A stretch of DNA of 64,000 bases from Cellulomonas sp. S1-8 (GCF_026184235.1 NZ_CP110806.1:2976001-3040000); one strand, 5' to 3'. Positions 18,104-28,925 are shown, numbered from the stretch's first letter. The notes: generated by a model from the letters alone, not told the origin. A program made the numbers and translations.

Positions 18104-19063
18104 GTGACCCGGCGCCGGAGCCTGTATGTCCTGGCCGTCCTCGTCCTGTGCGGTGCGTGCAGCCCGGCCGGGGCGCCGTCCGACGCTCCCACCGTGGCCG
18201 ACGAGGCCGGCGACGTCGTGGCCATGTCGCCGCAGAGCCCCCGGAGCGGGCCGCTGGTCGAGCTCATGGGGCTCGCGCGCGACGTGTCCTCCCCCACCTA
18301 CGTCGAGGACCTGGTCGTGCAGTTCCGCGAGCGGGAGGACCGGACGTCCGCGTGCATGGCGGAGCAGGGGTTCGAGTACGAGCCCGTGGCCCTCGAGCCC
18401 GAGGACATCACGCTCGTCGGCGCGGACGTCCCCCTCCCGGGGACGCGCGCGTTCGTCGAGCAGCACGGGTACGGGGTCGCCGACGACACGTCGCCGCCGG
18501 GCTCCTACACGTGGACCCTCGAGCCGCCCGGCTGGGAGTCCATGTCGGGGGCGGCCAGGGAGGCGTACATGATCGCGCTCGACGGCATGACCGCCGACGG
18601 CACCCCCGTGGGCGACACCCTGGGCCCGGACGGGCTCCCGGTACCGGACGGCTGCCAGCACCGGGCGATGCGCGGCGCCGTCGACGACGCGTCGGCCGCG
18701 CTCACCGAGGAGGCGCTGGACCATCTCGACGCGATGCCCGACGACGGCAGCGTCGACGAGCTCGACGGCAGCTGGTCGCGCTGCATGGCGGATCAGGGGT
18801 ACGCGTACGCCTCCCCGACCGCGGCGCGCGCCGCGCTCGTCGACACCTGGAACGAGCTCCTGGGAGAGACGGGGGCCGACATGGACGACGAGGAGTCCGC
18901 GACGGCGCGCGAGCACGAGATGCGGGTGGCTGCCGCCGACCTGGAGTGCCAGCTCGAGACCGACTACCTGGCCCGGTGGACCGACCTGGGCCGCGACTAC
19001 CAGCAGCAGTTCATCGACACCCACCAGGGCGAGATCGACGCGTGGCTGGAGGCCCGCGGCTGA
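18104..19063 (+). CDS. Predicted lipoprotein of an unnamed four-cysteine family (copy 1)
   Basis: A 319-residue secreted protein with a short signal peptide and a lipobox, MTRRRSLYVLAVLVLCGACS. Apart from the lipid-modified residue it has cysteines in SACMAEQGFEYEP, DGCQHRAM, SRCMADQGYAYAS and AADLECQLETDYL. The same four landmarks occur in the same order in the lipoprotein at 23178-24164, so the two are paralogues. I recognise no named family. TAGCCT lies six bases before the GTG, so it is probably leaderless and transcribed alone. Confidence 0.7.
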   Translation: MTRRRSLYVLAVLVLCGACSPAGAPSDAPTVADEAGDVVAMSPQSPRSGPLVELMGLARDVSSPTYVEDLVVQFREREDRTSACMAEQGFEYEPVALEPEDITLVGADVPLPGTRAFVEQHGYGVADDTSPPGSYTWTLEPPGWESMSGAAREAYMIALDGMTADGTPVGDTLGPDGLPVPDGCQHRAMRGAVDDASAALTEEALDHLDAMPDDGSVDELDGSWSRCMADQGYAYASPTAARAALVDTWNELLGETGADMDDEESATAREHEMRVAAADLECQLETDYLARWTDLGRDYQQQFIDTHQGEIDAWLEARG

Positions 19064-19122
19064 GGGGTGGGTGACGGCCACGGCCACGGACGGACGGCCC
19101 GGGAGGCACGGCGCAACGCACC

Positions 19123-19137
19123 TACGATGGTCGGGTG
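19123..19137 (+). promoter_or_regulatory. Leaderless -10 element TACGAT of mrp
   Basis: TACGAT at 19123-19128 ends six bases before the GTG at 19135. Confidence 0.5.
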
Positions 19138-20298
19138 CCCCCTGTCGACGCCGCTGCCCCCGACCCGCTCCTCGATGCCGTCCGCACGGCACTGGCCGGC
19201 GTGCAGGACCCCGAGATCCGTCGCCCGATCACGGACCTCGGCATGGTGCGGTCGGTCGACGTCGAGCCGCGCGACGGCGGTGCCTTCGTCGTCGTCGGGC
19301 TGGACCTGACGACGCAGAAGTGCCCGTTGAAGGACACCCTGGTGCGGGACATCACCGCCGCGGTGACACCGGTCGAGGGGGTCGTCGGCGTGCGCGTCGA
19401 CCTCGGGGTCATGTCGGCGGAGCAGCGCGCCGGGCTGCGCACGCTGCTGCGCGGCACGGACGCCGAGCCGCAGATCCCGTTCGCCCTGCCGCAGTCGCTG
19501 ACCAAGGTGATCGCGGTCGCGTCGGGCAAGGGCGGGGTCGGCAAGTCCTCGGTGACCGCGAACCTGGCGGTCGCGATGGCGGCCGACGGCCTGCGTGTCG
19601 GCGTGGTCGACGCCGACATCTACGGCTTCTCGATCCCGCGCATGCTGGGGGTGAGCCGAGCGCCGACGAAGGTCGACGACATGCTCCTGCCGCCGGTGGC
19701 GCACGACGTCAAGGTCGTGTCGATCGGCATGTTCGTCCCGCCCGGTCAGCCGGTGGTGTGGCGGGGACCGATGCTGCACCGCGCCCTGCAGCAGTTCCTC
19801 GCGGACGTGTTCTGGGGCGATCTCGACGTCCTGCTGCTCGACCTGCCGCCGGGGACGGGCGACATCGCCATCTCGGTGGCGCAGCTGCTCCCGGGCTCCG
19901 AGATCGTCGTGGTGACGACGCCGCAGATCGCCGCCGCGGAGGTCGCGGAGCGTGCCGGTGCGGTCGCGGTGCAGACCCGGCAGCGGGTCGTCGGCGTCAT
20001 CGAGAACATGGCGTGGCTGGAGCAGCCGGACGGGTCGCGCCTCGAGCTGTTCGGGTCGGGCGGCGGGCGGCGCGTGGCGGACAACCTCTCGCGCCTGACG
20101 GGGGCGGACGTCCCGCTGCTCGGTCAGGTGCCGCTCGACGTCCGGCTGCGTGAGGCGGGTGACGGCGGCACGCCCGTGGTCCTGTCGGCACCGGACTCGC
20201 CCGGGGCGGTCGCCCTGCGCGCCGTGGCGCAGACCCTCGCCGCGCGTCCCCGCAACCTGGCCGGCCGCGCCCTGGACCTCTCCCCCGTCACACGCTGA
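19135..20298 (+). CDS. mrp: Mrp/ApbC-type P-loop ATPase (iron-sulfur cluster carrier family)
   Basis: A 387-residue protein. An N-terminal MIP18 (DUF59) domain (about 10-100, with TQKCPLKD) precedes the deviant Walker A SGKGGVGKSS near residue 127 and the switch motif VVDADIYGFSIPRM. LLDLPPGTGD is the Walker B. Characterised relatives move Fe-S clusters to apo-proteins. The CxxC pair expected between VIENM and FGSGGG in the E. coli ApbC type is absent; the segment reads VIENMAWLEQPDGSRLELFG. Actinobacterial Mrp proteins may commonly lack it, so cluster binding is not assured. Confidence 0.85.
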   Translation: MPPVDAAAPDPLLDAVRTALAGVQDPEIRRPITDLGMVRSVDVEPRDGGAFVVVGLDLTTQKCPLKDTLVRDITAAVTPVEGVVGVRVDLGVMSAEQRAGLRTLLRGTDAEPQIPFALPQSLTKVIAVASGKGGVGKSSVTANLAVAMAADGLRVGVVDADIYGFSIPRMLGVSRAPTKVDDMLLPPVAHDVKVVSIGMFVPPGQPVVWRGPMLHRALQQFLADVFWGDLDVLLLDLPPGTGDIAISVAQLLPGSEIVVVTTPQIAAAEVAERAGAVAVQTRQRVVGVIENMAWLEQPDGSRLELFGSGGGRRVADNLSRLTGADVPLLGQVPLDVRLREAGDGGTPVVLSAPDSPGAVALRAVAQTLAARPRNLAGRALDLSPVTR

Positions 20299-21995
<1,697 letters not shown>

Positions 21996-22015
21996 CGATC
22001 TGATCGTCTGCTCCT

Positions 22016-22057
22016 CACAGGGCGGGCACGGCGCCTCGGCGCCGTGCCCGCCCTGTG
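22016..22057 (+). terminator. Xylanase terminator
   Basis: A perfect 20-base inverted repeat (22016-22035 with 22038-22057) begins 21 bases after the xylanase stop codon. Confidence 0.8.
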
Positions 22058-22134
22058 GGGTTCGGCGCCGGATGCCACAGGGCCGGATGCGCCACGATGT
22101 GCGTTCCTGTTCGCCCCTGGTGGATGCTGTCCAG

Positions 22135-22932
22135 ATGCTCGCGACGCAGCGGCAGGACCGCATCCTCACCGAGATCCGCACGCACGGCGCCGTGCGCGTC
22201 GCCGACCTCGTCGCGGCGCTCGGCGTCTCCGACATGACCGTGCGCCGCGACATCGCCGAGCTCGCGCGCGACGGCCTGGTGCGGCGGGTGCACGGCGGCG
22301 CCGTCGCGCCGGACACCCCCGCCCGCTCGACCGACGAGCCCGGCTTCGAGGCCAAGCGCACCCGGTCGTCGGCCGAGAAGGCCGCGATCGCACGTGCCGC
22401 GCTCGCCGACGTCGAGCCCGGGCAGGCCCTCGCGCTGTCCGCCGGCACGACGACGTGGCTGCTCGCCACGCTCCTCGCGGCGGACCTCACGCGCCGCCCG
22501 CTGACGGTCGTCACCAACGGCCTGCGGGTCGCCGACGCCCTGCACGGCACCCCGGACGTCGACGTCGTGCTCACCGGCGGCGTGCGCACGCCGTCGGACG
22601 CCCTCGTGGGCCCGGTCGCCGACGCGACCCTCCTCGACCTGCGCGTCGACCGCACGTTCCTCGGGGTGCACGGGCTCGACGCCGACGGGCCGACCACGCC
22701 GAACCTCGCCGAGGCCGCCACCGACCGCGCGCTCGTCCGGTGCGCGGCCGCGACGACCGTGCTCGCCGACCACACCAAGTGGGGCACCGTGGGCCTCGCG
22801 CGCATCTGCGGCTTCGACGAGATCGACACCCTCGTCGTCGACACGGGCCTGGGGGCCGAGGCGCGCGCGTACCTCGCCGACGCCGTCGACCGCCTCGTCC
22901 TGGCCACCCCCACACCCCGGGACGCACGATGA
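22135..22932 (+). CDS. DeoR/GlpR-family transcriptional regulator
   Basis: A 265-residue regulator from the ATG at 22135. The N-terminal DeoR helix-turn-helix is clear: RQDRILTEIRTHGAVRVADL, then GVSDMTVRRDIAEL and the wing VRRVHGGAV. The sensor domain carries the family marks AGTTTWLLA, VVTNGL, GVHGLDADG and VLADHTKWG. DeoR regulators usually sense a phosphorylated sugar. No sugar kinase follows, so the target is not evident. Only a 23-codon reading frame overlaps its stop. An upstream in-frame start at 22072 is possible. Confidence 0.88.
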   Translation: MLATQRQDRILTEIRTHGAVRVADLVAALGVSDMTVRRDIAELARDGLVRRVHGGAVAPDTPARSTDEPGFEAKRTRSSAEKAAIARAALADVEPGQALALSAGTTTWLLATLLAADLTRRPLTVVTNGLRVADALHGTPDVDVVLTGGVRTPSDALVGPVADATLLDLRVDRTFLGVHGLDADGPTTPNLAEAATDRALVRCAAATTVLADHTKWGTVGLARICGFDEIDTLVVDTGLGAEARAYLADAVDRLVLATPTPRDAR

Positions 22933-23000
22933 GCGCCGCGCTGCGCTCGGTGCGCGCGCCCGCGTTCACGCTCGCCGTCCCGGGCCCGCCCGCCGCCTGA
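22929..23000 (+). CDS. Possible 23-codon small ORF coupled to the DeoR gene
   Basis: ATGA overlaps the DeoR stop codon and opens a frame MSAALRSVRAPAFTLAVPGP plus three residues before TGA. The overlap is what coupled genes look like, but the peptide resembles nothing I know. It could be the remaining head of a lost downstream gene. Confidence 0.2.
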   Translation: MSAALRSVRAPAFTLAVPGPPAA

Positions 23001-23177
23001 CGGGGGTACCGGGGGCCCGCTCCGCAGGCCGCGGGACCAGACCTGGGTACCCCAACCCTGCCCCTCGGGTCATCCCGAAGTCGGACCCGGTGGCCGGTCC
23101 AGGTCGGCTATCGTCGCGGTGGCGCTCGTCGAAAGGCGCCCTGACTCCCGTCACCGCTTCCCTCGAAAGGCCTGCTG
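23001..23177 (+). promoter_or_regulatory. Leader region before the lipoprotein/ABC operon
   Basis: GGGGGTACC (23002-23010) and GGGTACCCC (about 23055-23063) are two related KpnI-type palindromes about 50 bases apart. A -10 candidate TATCGT lies near 23108. A GAAAGG ribosome-binding site precedes the ATG at 23178. Nothing else stands out. Confidence 0.3.
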
Positions 23178-24164
23178 ATGCGCCGTCATCCCGTCCTGCC
23201 CGCCATTGTCGCCGCTGTCGCGGCGCTGGTCCTCGCGGGGTGCACCGACGGTGGCTCGGCCGCCCCCTCGGACGACGAGACCGGGCCCATGACCGCCTTC
23301 TTCGAGGACATGGGTGGCTCGATGAACGAGGAGGACATCGAGGAGCAGCAGCGCCGGGTCGAGGAGATCGTCGCCACCTGCATGGCCGAGGAGGGCTTCG
23401 AGTACACCCCGGCCGAACCCATGACCGGTGCCGTCAACAGCGACGACATGCCCGAGTGGGACTCCAAGGAGTACGCGGTGCAGTACGGGTACGGCGCGAC
23501 CACGAGCGACGAGCTGTACGGCGGCGGCGAGGACTACGTCGACCCGAACGCCGACTACATCGCCTCGATGTCGGAGGGCGAGCAGACGGCGTTCTACGAG
23601 GCGCTCTACGGCATCTCGCCCGAGGTCGACCCCGAGGCGGACCCCGAGGCCGAGGTCGAGTACAACTGGGAGGAGGCCGGCTGCCAGGGCCGCGCGTCGC
23701 ACGAGGTCTACGAGCAGGACCAGATCTGGGAGGACCCGGCGGTCCAGGACCTCATGGACGAGATGAACACCGAGTACGAGAACCTGGCCGACGACCCGGC
23801 CCTGCGCGAGGCGCAGGAGGAGTGGGCCGCGTGCATCGCCGAGGCCGGCTTCGACTTCGCCACCCCGGACGAGGCCCAGCAGAGCATCTACGACGAGGTC
23901 AACGTGCTCTGGGAGGCCGTCGCGCCCACCGACCCGGAGGCCGAGGTCGACCCGGAGGCCCCCATGGCCGAGCCGGACCCGGCCGCCATGGCCGAGCTGA
24001 AGGAGAAGGAGCTCGCGCTCGCCGCCGCGGACTACGAGTGCAAGGAGTCGTCCGGCTACCTCGAGGCGCAGAAGGCCGCGAACCTCGAGCTCGAGACGCG
24101 GCTGTGGGAGAAGTACGGCGAGCAGCTCGAGGCCGTCGCCGCGAAGTCGACGCCGTCCGAGTAG
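23178..24164 (+). CDS. Predicted lipoprotein of the four-cysteine family (copy 2)
   Basis: A 328-residue, very acidic secreted protein. The signal peptide ends in the lipobox VLAGCTDGG (Cys22). Four further cysteines lie in ATCMAEEGFEYTP, EEAGCQGRASHE, AACIAEAGFDFAT and AADYECKESSGYL, matching those of the lipoprotein at 18104-19063. It opens a four-gene run with a membrane-fusion protein, ABC ATPase and MacB-like permease (31-base gap, then ATGA/GTGA overlaps). It may therefore be an extracytoplasmic partner or substrate-side factor of that exporter. That role is inferred from context only. Confidence 0.7.
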   Translation: MRRHPVLPAIVAAVAALVLAGCTDGGSAAPSDDETGPMTAFFEDMGGSMNEEDIEEQQRRVEEIVATCMAEEGFEYTPAEPMTGAVNSDDMPEWDSKEYAVQYGYGATTSDELYGGGEDYVDPNADYIASMSEGEQTAFYEALYGISPEVDPEADPEAEVEYNWEEAGCQGRASHEVYEQDQIWEDPAVQDLMDEMNTEYENLADDPALREAQEEWAACIAEAGFDFATPDEAQQSIYDEVNVLWEAVAPTDPEAEVDPEAPMAEPDPAAMAELKEKELALAAADYECKESSGYLEAQKAANLELETRLWEKYGEQLEAVAAKSTPSE

Positions 24165-24195
24165 CGCAGCGCCCTACCCCCCGAAGGACGACACC

Positions 24196-25830
24196 GTGAG
24201 CACGATCTCGACCCACGTCAGCGGCGGACGCCGCACCATCGCCGTCATGGCCGTCGTCGCGGTCGTCTGCCTGGCCCTCGGGCTGCTGCTGTCCCGGCTG
24301 ATCATCTCCCCCGGGCAGGCCGCCGCGAACGCAGCACCGCCCACGGCCGGGCCGATCACGGTCCCGGTCGAGAGCCGGGTCATCGGCAACGAGGTCGTGC
24401 TCCGCGGCGACGTCGGCTACGACGACGCCGTGGACCTCTCGATGGAGACGGGCGACCTCGGTGGACCCGCGGTCGTCACCGGCCAGGTCAAGGAGGTCGG
24501 GGCGACTGTCGACGCCGCGGCCGTCGTGCTCGAGGTCGTCGGGCGGCCCGTCATCGCGCTGCCCGGCGACCTGCCCACCTACCGGACCCTGCGCGCCGGG
24601 GTCTCCGGCCCCGACGTGCAGCAGCTCAAGGCCGCCCTGCGCGCCGTGGGGCTGGACGGCGGCGACCCGGGCGGCGCGACCTACGACGCCACCGCGGCGG
24701 CCGGCGTCGTCGCGCTGTACCAGGCGGTGGGGTACGAGCCCCCGACGGCCGGCGAGGAGATCCAGAGCACGGTCGACGCCGCCAAGGAGGGCGTCACCGC
24801 GGCCCAGACCGAGGTCCGGGCGGCGGAGTCCGCACTCGGAGCGGCCGCACGGGCGTCCGGTGGGGCGTCGGTCACGGAGCTCGACGGGCAGGTGCGGGTC
24901 GCCGAGTCGCAGCTCGCCTACCTCCACGAGCAGTGCGCACTGCCGTTCAACGCGGACAACCCGTCCGCTGTCGACTGCACTCCGCCGGCCCTGGTCCAGG
25001 CCGAGACGGCACTCGCCACCGCGCGTGCGGCGCGGGCTGCCGCGGACGCCGCACCCGACACCAGTGCCGAGCGCGAGAACGTCAACGCTGCCAAGGACCG
25101 GCTCACCGCCGCCCGGCAGGCCCTCTCCGAGGCGCAGGTCGGCGCCCTGACGCCCCTGCCTGCCACGGAGATCGTGTACCTGCCGTCGCTGCCACGTCGC
25201 GTCGACGCCGTGTCGGTCGAACGCGGGGGCATCGTGCAGGGCAAGTTCATGAGCGTCTCCGGCGCGACGATCCAGGTCACCGCGTCGGCGTCGCGGGCCG
25301 ATGCCGAGCTGATGGCACCGGGCACCGTCGGCAGCATCAGCGTGGACGGCACCGACGTGCCGGTCACCGTCGCCGAGGTGACCGAGCCCGAGGCCCCCGC
25401 CGCGGGAGACGAGTCCGAGGACGCGGCCCCCACGGGGGACCGCCGCCGGGTCGTGTTCACCGTCGGTGAGCTCACGCCCGAGCAGGTCGCGACCCTGCAG
25501 GGCAGCAACGTCCGGGTGCGGGTGCCGGTCAGCTCCACGGACGGCGAGGTCCTCGCAGTCCCGCTGGCCGCGCTCACCGCCGGCCCGGGGGGCGAGAGCC
25601 GCGTCGAGGTCGTGGAGGACGGCAAGAGCCGCCTCGTCGAGGTGACGACGGGGCTCGCCGCGTCGGGCTTCGTCGAGATCACGGGCTCGAAGGAGCCGCT
25701 GGAGGCAGGCGACCTGGTGGTCGTCGGTGTCAAGCCGCAGGCGGAGGAGGAGTCCGACACCTCCCCGGAGGCCGACCCGGACACGGAGTCCACCACCGAG
25801 GCCGAGACGGACGCCGAGGAGGACGCGTGA
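24196..25830 (+). CDS. Membrane-fusion (periplasmic adaptor-like) protein with peptidoglycan-binding domain
   Basis: A 544-residue protein with one N-terminal membrane helix (about 15-38). A peptidoglycan-binding type 1 domain follows (LRAGVSGPDVQQLKAALRAVGLDGG, about residues 133-185). Next comes a long Ala-rich coiled-coil hairpin (about 195-325) and a beta-barrel/MFP C-terminal part with TPEQVATLQGSNVRVRVPV and LEAGDLVVVG. The acidic tail is disordered. Such adaptors work with MacB-type ABC transporters in Gram-positive bacteria. GTG start at 24196 after GAAGGA. Its last codons overlap the ATPase start (GTGA). Confidence 0.82.
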   Translation: MSTISTHVSGGRRTIAVMAVVAVVCLALGLLLSRLIISPGQAAANAAPPTAGPITVPVESRVIGNEVVLRGDVGYDDAVDLSMETGDLGGPAVVTGQVKEVGATVDAAAVVLEVVGRPVIALPGDLPTYRTLRAGVSGPDVQQLKAALRAVGLDGGDPGGATYDATAAAGVVALYQAVGYEPPTAGEEIQSTVDAAKEGVTAAQTEVRAAESALGAAARASGGASVTELDGQVRVAESQLAYLHEQCALPFNADNPSAVDCTPPALVQAETALATARAARAAADAAPDTSAERENVNAAKDRLTAARQALSEAQVGALTPLPATEIVYLPSLPRRVDAVSVERGGIVQGKFMSVSGATIQVTASASRADAELMAPGTVGSISVDGTDVPVTVAEVTEPEAPAAGDESEDAAPTGDRRRVVFTVGELTPEQVATLQGSNVRVRVPVSSTDGEVLAVPLAALTAGPGGESRVEVVEDGKSRLVEVTTGLAASGFVEITGSKEPLEAGDLVVVGVKPQAEEESDTSPEADPDTESTTEAETDAEEDA

Positions 25831-26561
25831 CGGTCCTCGACCTGCTCGGTGCGCCGCAGGGGGGCGCGCCGCAGGACGCCGCCGAGGTGCCGCCGGTCGT
25901 CGAGCTGCGTGCGGCCGAGCGGGCGTTCCCGGGCGAGCCGCCCGTGCACGCGCTCTACCCGGCCGACCTGCGGGTGGACGCCGGGGAGTACGTCTCCGTC
26001 GTCGGTCCCTCGGGGTCCGGCAAGTCCACCCTGCTCAACCTGCTCGGCCTGCTGGACCGGCCCTCGGATGGTGAGTACCTGCTCGACGGGATCCCCACCG
26101 CACGCGCCGGGGAGCGCGAGCGTGCCGCGCTGCGGGCCCGGCACATCGGCTTCGTCTTCCAGGCGTTCCACCTGCTGCCGCACCGCACGGTGCTCGAGAA
26201 CGTGCTGCTCGCGACGATCTACAGCGGGGTCCCCCGCGCCGAGCGCCACGATCGCGCGGTCGAGGCGCTCGACCGCGTCGGGCTCTCGCACCGCCTCGAC
26301 TTCCGCCCGACCGTGCTGTCGGGCGGCGAGCGGCAACGCACCGCCGTTGCGCGCGCGGTCGTGTCACGCCCGCGCGTCCTGCTGGCCGACGAGCCGACGG
26401 GCAACCTCGACTCGGAGAGCTCCGCCGCGGTGCTGGAGCTGTTCGACGAGCTGCACGCGGACGGGCTGACCCTGCTGGTCATCACCCACGAGGTCGACGT
26501 CTCGTCCCGCGCGCAGCGGCGCGTGCGGATCACCGACGGTCACATGCGGGAGATCGCATGA
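25827..26561 (+). CDS. MacB-type ABC transporter ATPase (LolD/FtsE-like)
   Basis: A 244-residue nucleotide-binding subunit. Walker A GPSGSGKST (near residue 59), Q-loop FVFQAFHLLPHRT, signature LSGGERQR, Walker B VLLADEPTGNLDS and H-loop VITHEVD are all intact. This subgroup powers mechanotransmission exporters rather than importers. It overlaps the adaptor gene by GTGA at its start and the permease by ATGA at its end. Confidence 0.93.
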   Translation: MTVLDLLGAPQGGAPQDAAEVPPVVELRAAERAFPGEPPVHALYPADLRVDAGEYVSVVGPSGSGKSTLLNLLGLLDRPSDGEYLLDGIPTARAGERERAALRARHIGFVFQAFHLLPHRTVLENVLLATIYSGVPRAERHDRAVEALDRVGLSHRLDFRPTVLSGGERQRTAVARAVVSRPRVLLADEPTGNLDSESSAAVLELFDELHADGLTLLVITHEVDVSSRAQRRVRITDGHMREIA

Positions 26562-27805
26562 CCGGCGTCGCGCAGCACGTGCCCCGCACGGACCGCTTCG
26601 GGGCGGGCGACCTGCTCGCCGAGGCGGCCGCGGGGATCGGTGCCCGACCCGGCCGGCTCGTGCTCACGATCCTCGGCACCGTGCTCGGCATCGCCTCCGT
26701 GGTCGTCACCGTCGGGCTCGCCCAGACCGCCGCGGGGCAGATCAACAAGCAGTTCGACGCGGTGGCGGCGACGCAGGGTTCCGCGGCGCCGGCGACGAGC
26801 AGCGGGTTCAGCGGTGAGGAGCGCGCCCTGGGCACGCTGCCCTGGGACGCCGCGGAACGCGCCGCGCGCCTGAACGGCGTCGAGGCGGCCGCGCTGGTCT
26901 CCGAGGTCGACCTCGGTGGGCTCGACGTCGCCGCGGTCCCGGTGCACGACCCGTCTGCGCCGCGCGTCGCCAGCCCGGCGGTGTTCGCGACGAGCCCGGA
27001 CGCGCTGGCCGCGCTCGACGGTCGCATCGTGCAGGGCCGGTACTTCGACGCGGGCCACGACGAACGGAGCGATCGCGTCGTCGTGCTGGGCGCCGACGCC
27101 GCACGACGGCTCGGCGTCGTCCGGGTCGATCGGCAGCCGTCGATCTTCATCGGCGACCGCGCGTACCAGGTCATCGGCATCTTCGACGACGTGGTGCGAC
27201 GCACCGACCTGCTCTCCGCGGTCGTCATGCCCAACGGCACGGCGCGGACCGACCTGGGCCTGACGACGGCCGACGAGCTGCACCTGCACCTGGCCGTGGC
27301 GGCGGGGCCGGTCGTCGGCACGCAGCTGCCCGTGGCGCTGAGCCCGAACACGCCGGAGGCGATCGAGGTGCGGGTGCCGGCGGCGACGTCGTCCGTGCAG
27401 CAGAGCGTGCAGGCCGACATCAACACCATCTTCCTGGCGCTCGGCGGCGTCGCGCTGCTCATCGGCGGCGTCGGCATCGCGAACGTCACGCTGCTCTCGG
27501 TCCTCGAGCGCGTCGGGGAGATCGGCCTGCGTCGGGCGCTCGGCGCGACCCGGCGGCAGATCGCGGCCCAGTTCATGGTCGAGTCGGTCGTCGTCGGCAT
27601 GCTGGGTGGGTTGGTCGGCGCCGCGCTGGGCGTGGCGGTCGTGACGACGGTCTCCGCCGCCTCCGACTGGACACCGATCCTCGACCTGCGCATGGTGGGC
27701 GTCGCGGCGATGTCCGGCGGCCTGATCGGCCTGCTCGCCGGGCTCTACCCCTCGCTCAAGGCCGCGTCGATCGAACCCATCTCGGCCCTCCGCGGCGGCG
27801 TCTGA
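26558..27805 (+). CDS. MacB-type ABC transporter permease (FtsX-like)
   Basis: A 415-residue permease with the MacB topology: one N-terminal helix (LVLTILGTVLGIASVVVTVG, about 30-52), a large extracytoplasmic MacB_PCD domain (about 55-275) and three C-terminal helices in the FtsX domain. ERVGEIGLRRALGATRRQI is the conserved cytoplasmic coupling segment. With the adaptor and ATPase it should form an exporter or mechanotransmitter. The substrate is unknown. It is the last gene of the operon; repeat elements follow. Confidence 0.92.
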   Translation: MTGVAQHVPRTDRFGAGDLLAEAAAGIGARPGRLVLTILGTVLGIASVVVTVGLAQTAAGQINKQFDAVAATQGSAAPATSSGFSGEERALGTLPWDAAERAARLNGVEAAALVSEVDLGGLDVAAVPVHDPSAPRVASPAVFATSPDALAALDGRIVQGRYFDAGHDERSDRVVVLGADAARRLGVVRVDRQPSIFIGDRAYQVIGIFDDVVRRTDLLSAVVMPNGTARTDLGLTTADELHLHLAVAAGPVVGTQLPVALSPNTPEAIEVRVPAATSSVQQSVQADINTIFLALGGVALLIGGVGIANVTLLSVLERVGEIGLRRALGATRRQIAAQFMVESVVVGMLGGLVGAALGVAVVTTVSAASDWTPILDLRMVGVAAMSGGLIGLLAGLYPSLKAASIEPISALRGGV

Positions 27806-27819
27806 CCACGGACGCCCGG

Positions 27820-27958
27820 GGCTGGATCGCCCTCTCACCCCAGGGTCGGGGACACTCCCCACCCCAGGGGCACGAGGGGGCAGTCCGGCCCCACCCCCTC
27901 CGGTCGCGAGAGAGCGATCCAGCCCCACCCCCCAGGGCGCGAGAGAGCGATCCAGCCC
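27820..27958. repeat. Intergenic repeat cluster (units A, B, C)
   Basis: Unit A, GGCTGGATCGCCCTCTCACC (27820-27839), is inverted relative to units B (27906-27925) and C (27939-27958), both GCGAGAGAGCGATCCAGCCC. A can pair with B or C to form a long hairpin between the convergent permease and exonuclease genes, so it may act as a terminator. Two more units lie at 28829-28880. This looks like a small dispersed palindromic element. Confidence 0.7.
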
Positions 27959-27973
27959 TGTCGCGCCGGGCGG

Positions 27974-28786
27974 TCAGAGGTCGTACTCGACGACGAGCGG
28001 GGCGTGGTCGCTGAAGCGGGCGGCGTAGGTGGCGGCGCGGTCGACGGTGACGGCGCGGGCGAGCGACGCGAGGCCCGGGGTGGCGAGCTGGTAGTCGATG
28101 CGCCACCCGGCGTCGTTGTCGAACGCCTGCCCGCGCCACGACCACCACGTGTAGGGCCCCGGCCCCGGACCACCGAGCGCCCGTCCCACGTCCTGCCAGC
28201 CGAGGTCGTCGAACCACCGGTCCAGGTACGCGCGCTCCGCGGGGAGGAAGCCGGCCTTCGCGACGTTGCCCTTCCAGTTCTTGATGTCCACCTCGCGGTG
28301 GGCGATGTTGAGGTCCCCCGCGACGACGACGAGCCCGCCGCCCGCGACGAGCGCGGCGAGCCGGTCGGTCACGTGGGTCAGGAACGCGTACTTCGCGTCC
28401 ATCGACGGCGTGCCGAGCGTGGCCGAGTGCAGGTAGGCCGACACGACCGTGAGCGTGCGCGCCGGCCCGTCCCCGTCGGTGGGCACCTCGAGGTCCGCCT
28501 CGACCCAGCGTCCCGCGTCGCCCGTGACGTCGGTCCCCAGCCCGATCCGCACGGCGCTCATCGGCAGCTGCGACGCGATCGCGACCCCGGCGCGGCCCTT
28601 GGCGTGCCCCGCCTCGTGCGCGAGGTGCCAGCTGCCTGCCAGCAGGTGGTCGGCGAGGATCTCGTCCGACCCGCGGACCTCCTGCAGGAGCAGCACATCC
28701 GGCTTGCGGACGTCCAGCCACTCCCCCATGCCGCGCCGGTAGGCGGCACGGATCCCATTGACGTTGACGGTCGCGACTCTCAGCAC
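27974..28786 (-). CDS. xth: Exodeoxyribonuclease III
   Basis: A 270-residue exonuclease III/AP endonuclease of the EEP fold. The start VLRVATVNVNGIRAAYRRG, DVLLLQEVRG (catalytic Glu), SAYLHSATLG, VVAGDLNIAHREVD (Asp, Asn) and the C-terminal FSDHAPLVVEYDL (Asp-His pair) are all in place. It incises abasic sites and digests 3' ends in base-excision repair. The GTG start at 28786 is chosen because homologues begin at this point. Confidence 0.92.
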   Translation of the reverse strand: MLRVATVNVNGIRAAYRRGMGEWLDVRKPDVLLLQEVRGSDEILADHLLAGSWHLAHEAGHAKGRAGVAIASQLPMSAVRIGLGTDVTGDAGRWVEADLEVPTDGDGPARTLTVVSAYLHSATLGTPSMDAKYAFLTHVTDRLAALVAGGGLVVVAGDLNIAHREVDIKNWKGNVAKAGFLPAERAYLDRWFDDLGWQDVGRALGGPGPGPYTWWSWRGQAFDNDAGWRIDYQLATPGLASLARAVTVDRAATYAARFSDHAPLVVEYDL

Positions 28787-28828
28787 CGGGCCATCCTGCC
28801 GCACACCCCCGACACCGCCGTCCCCGGC

Positions 28829-28880
28829 GCGAGAGAGCGATCCAGTCGTCGAACCTGCGGTGCTGGACCGCCCTCTCACC
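28829..28880. repeat. Intergenic repeat, inverted pair (units D, E)
   Basis: GCGAGAGAGCGATCCAG (28829-28845) and TGCTGGACCGCCCTCTCACC (28861-28880) form an imperfect inverted repeat of the same family as 27820-27958. A partial unit GGTGAGAGAACCAC follows. It lies between the exonuclease start and the VOC gene end. Confidence 0.65.
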
Positions 28881-28925
28881 ACCCAGGGCGGTGAGAGAAC
28901 CACGCCGGGTGGGCGACCGGCCGCG

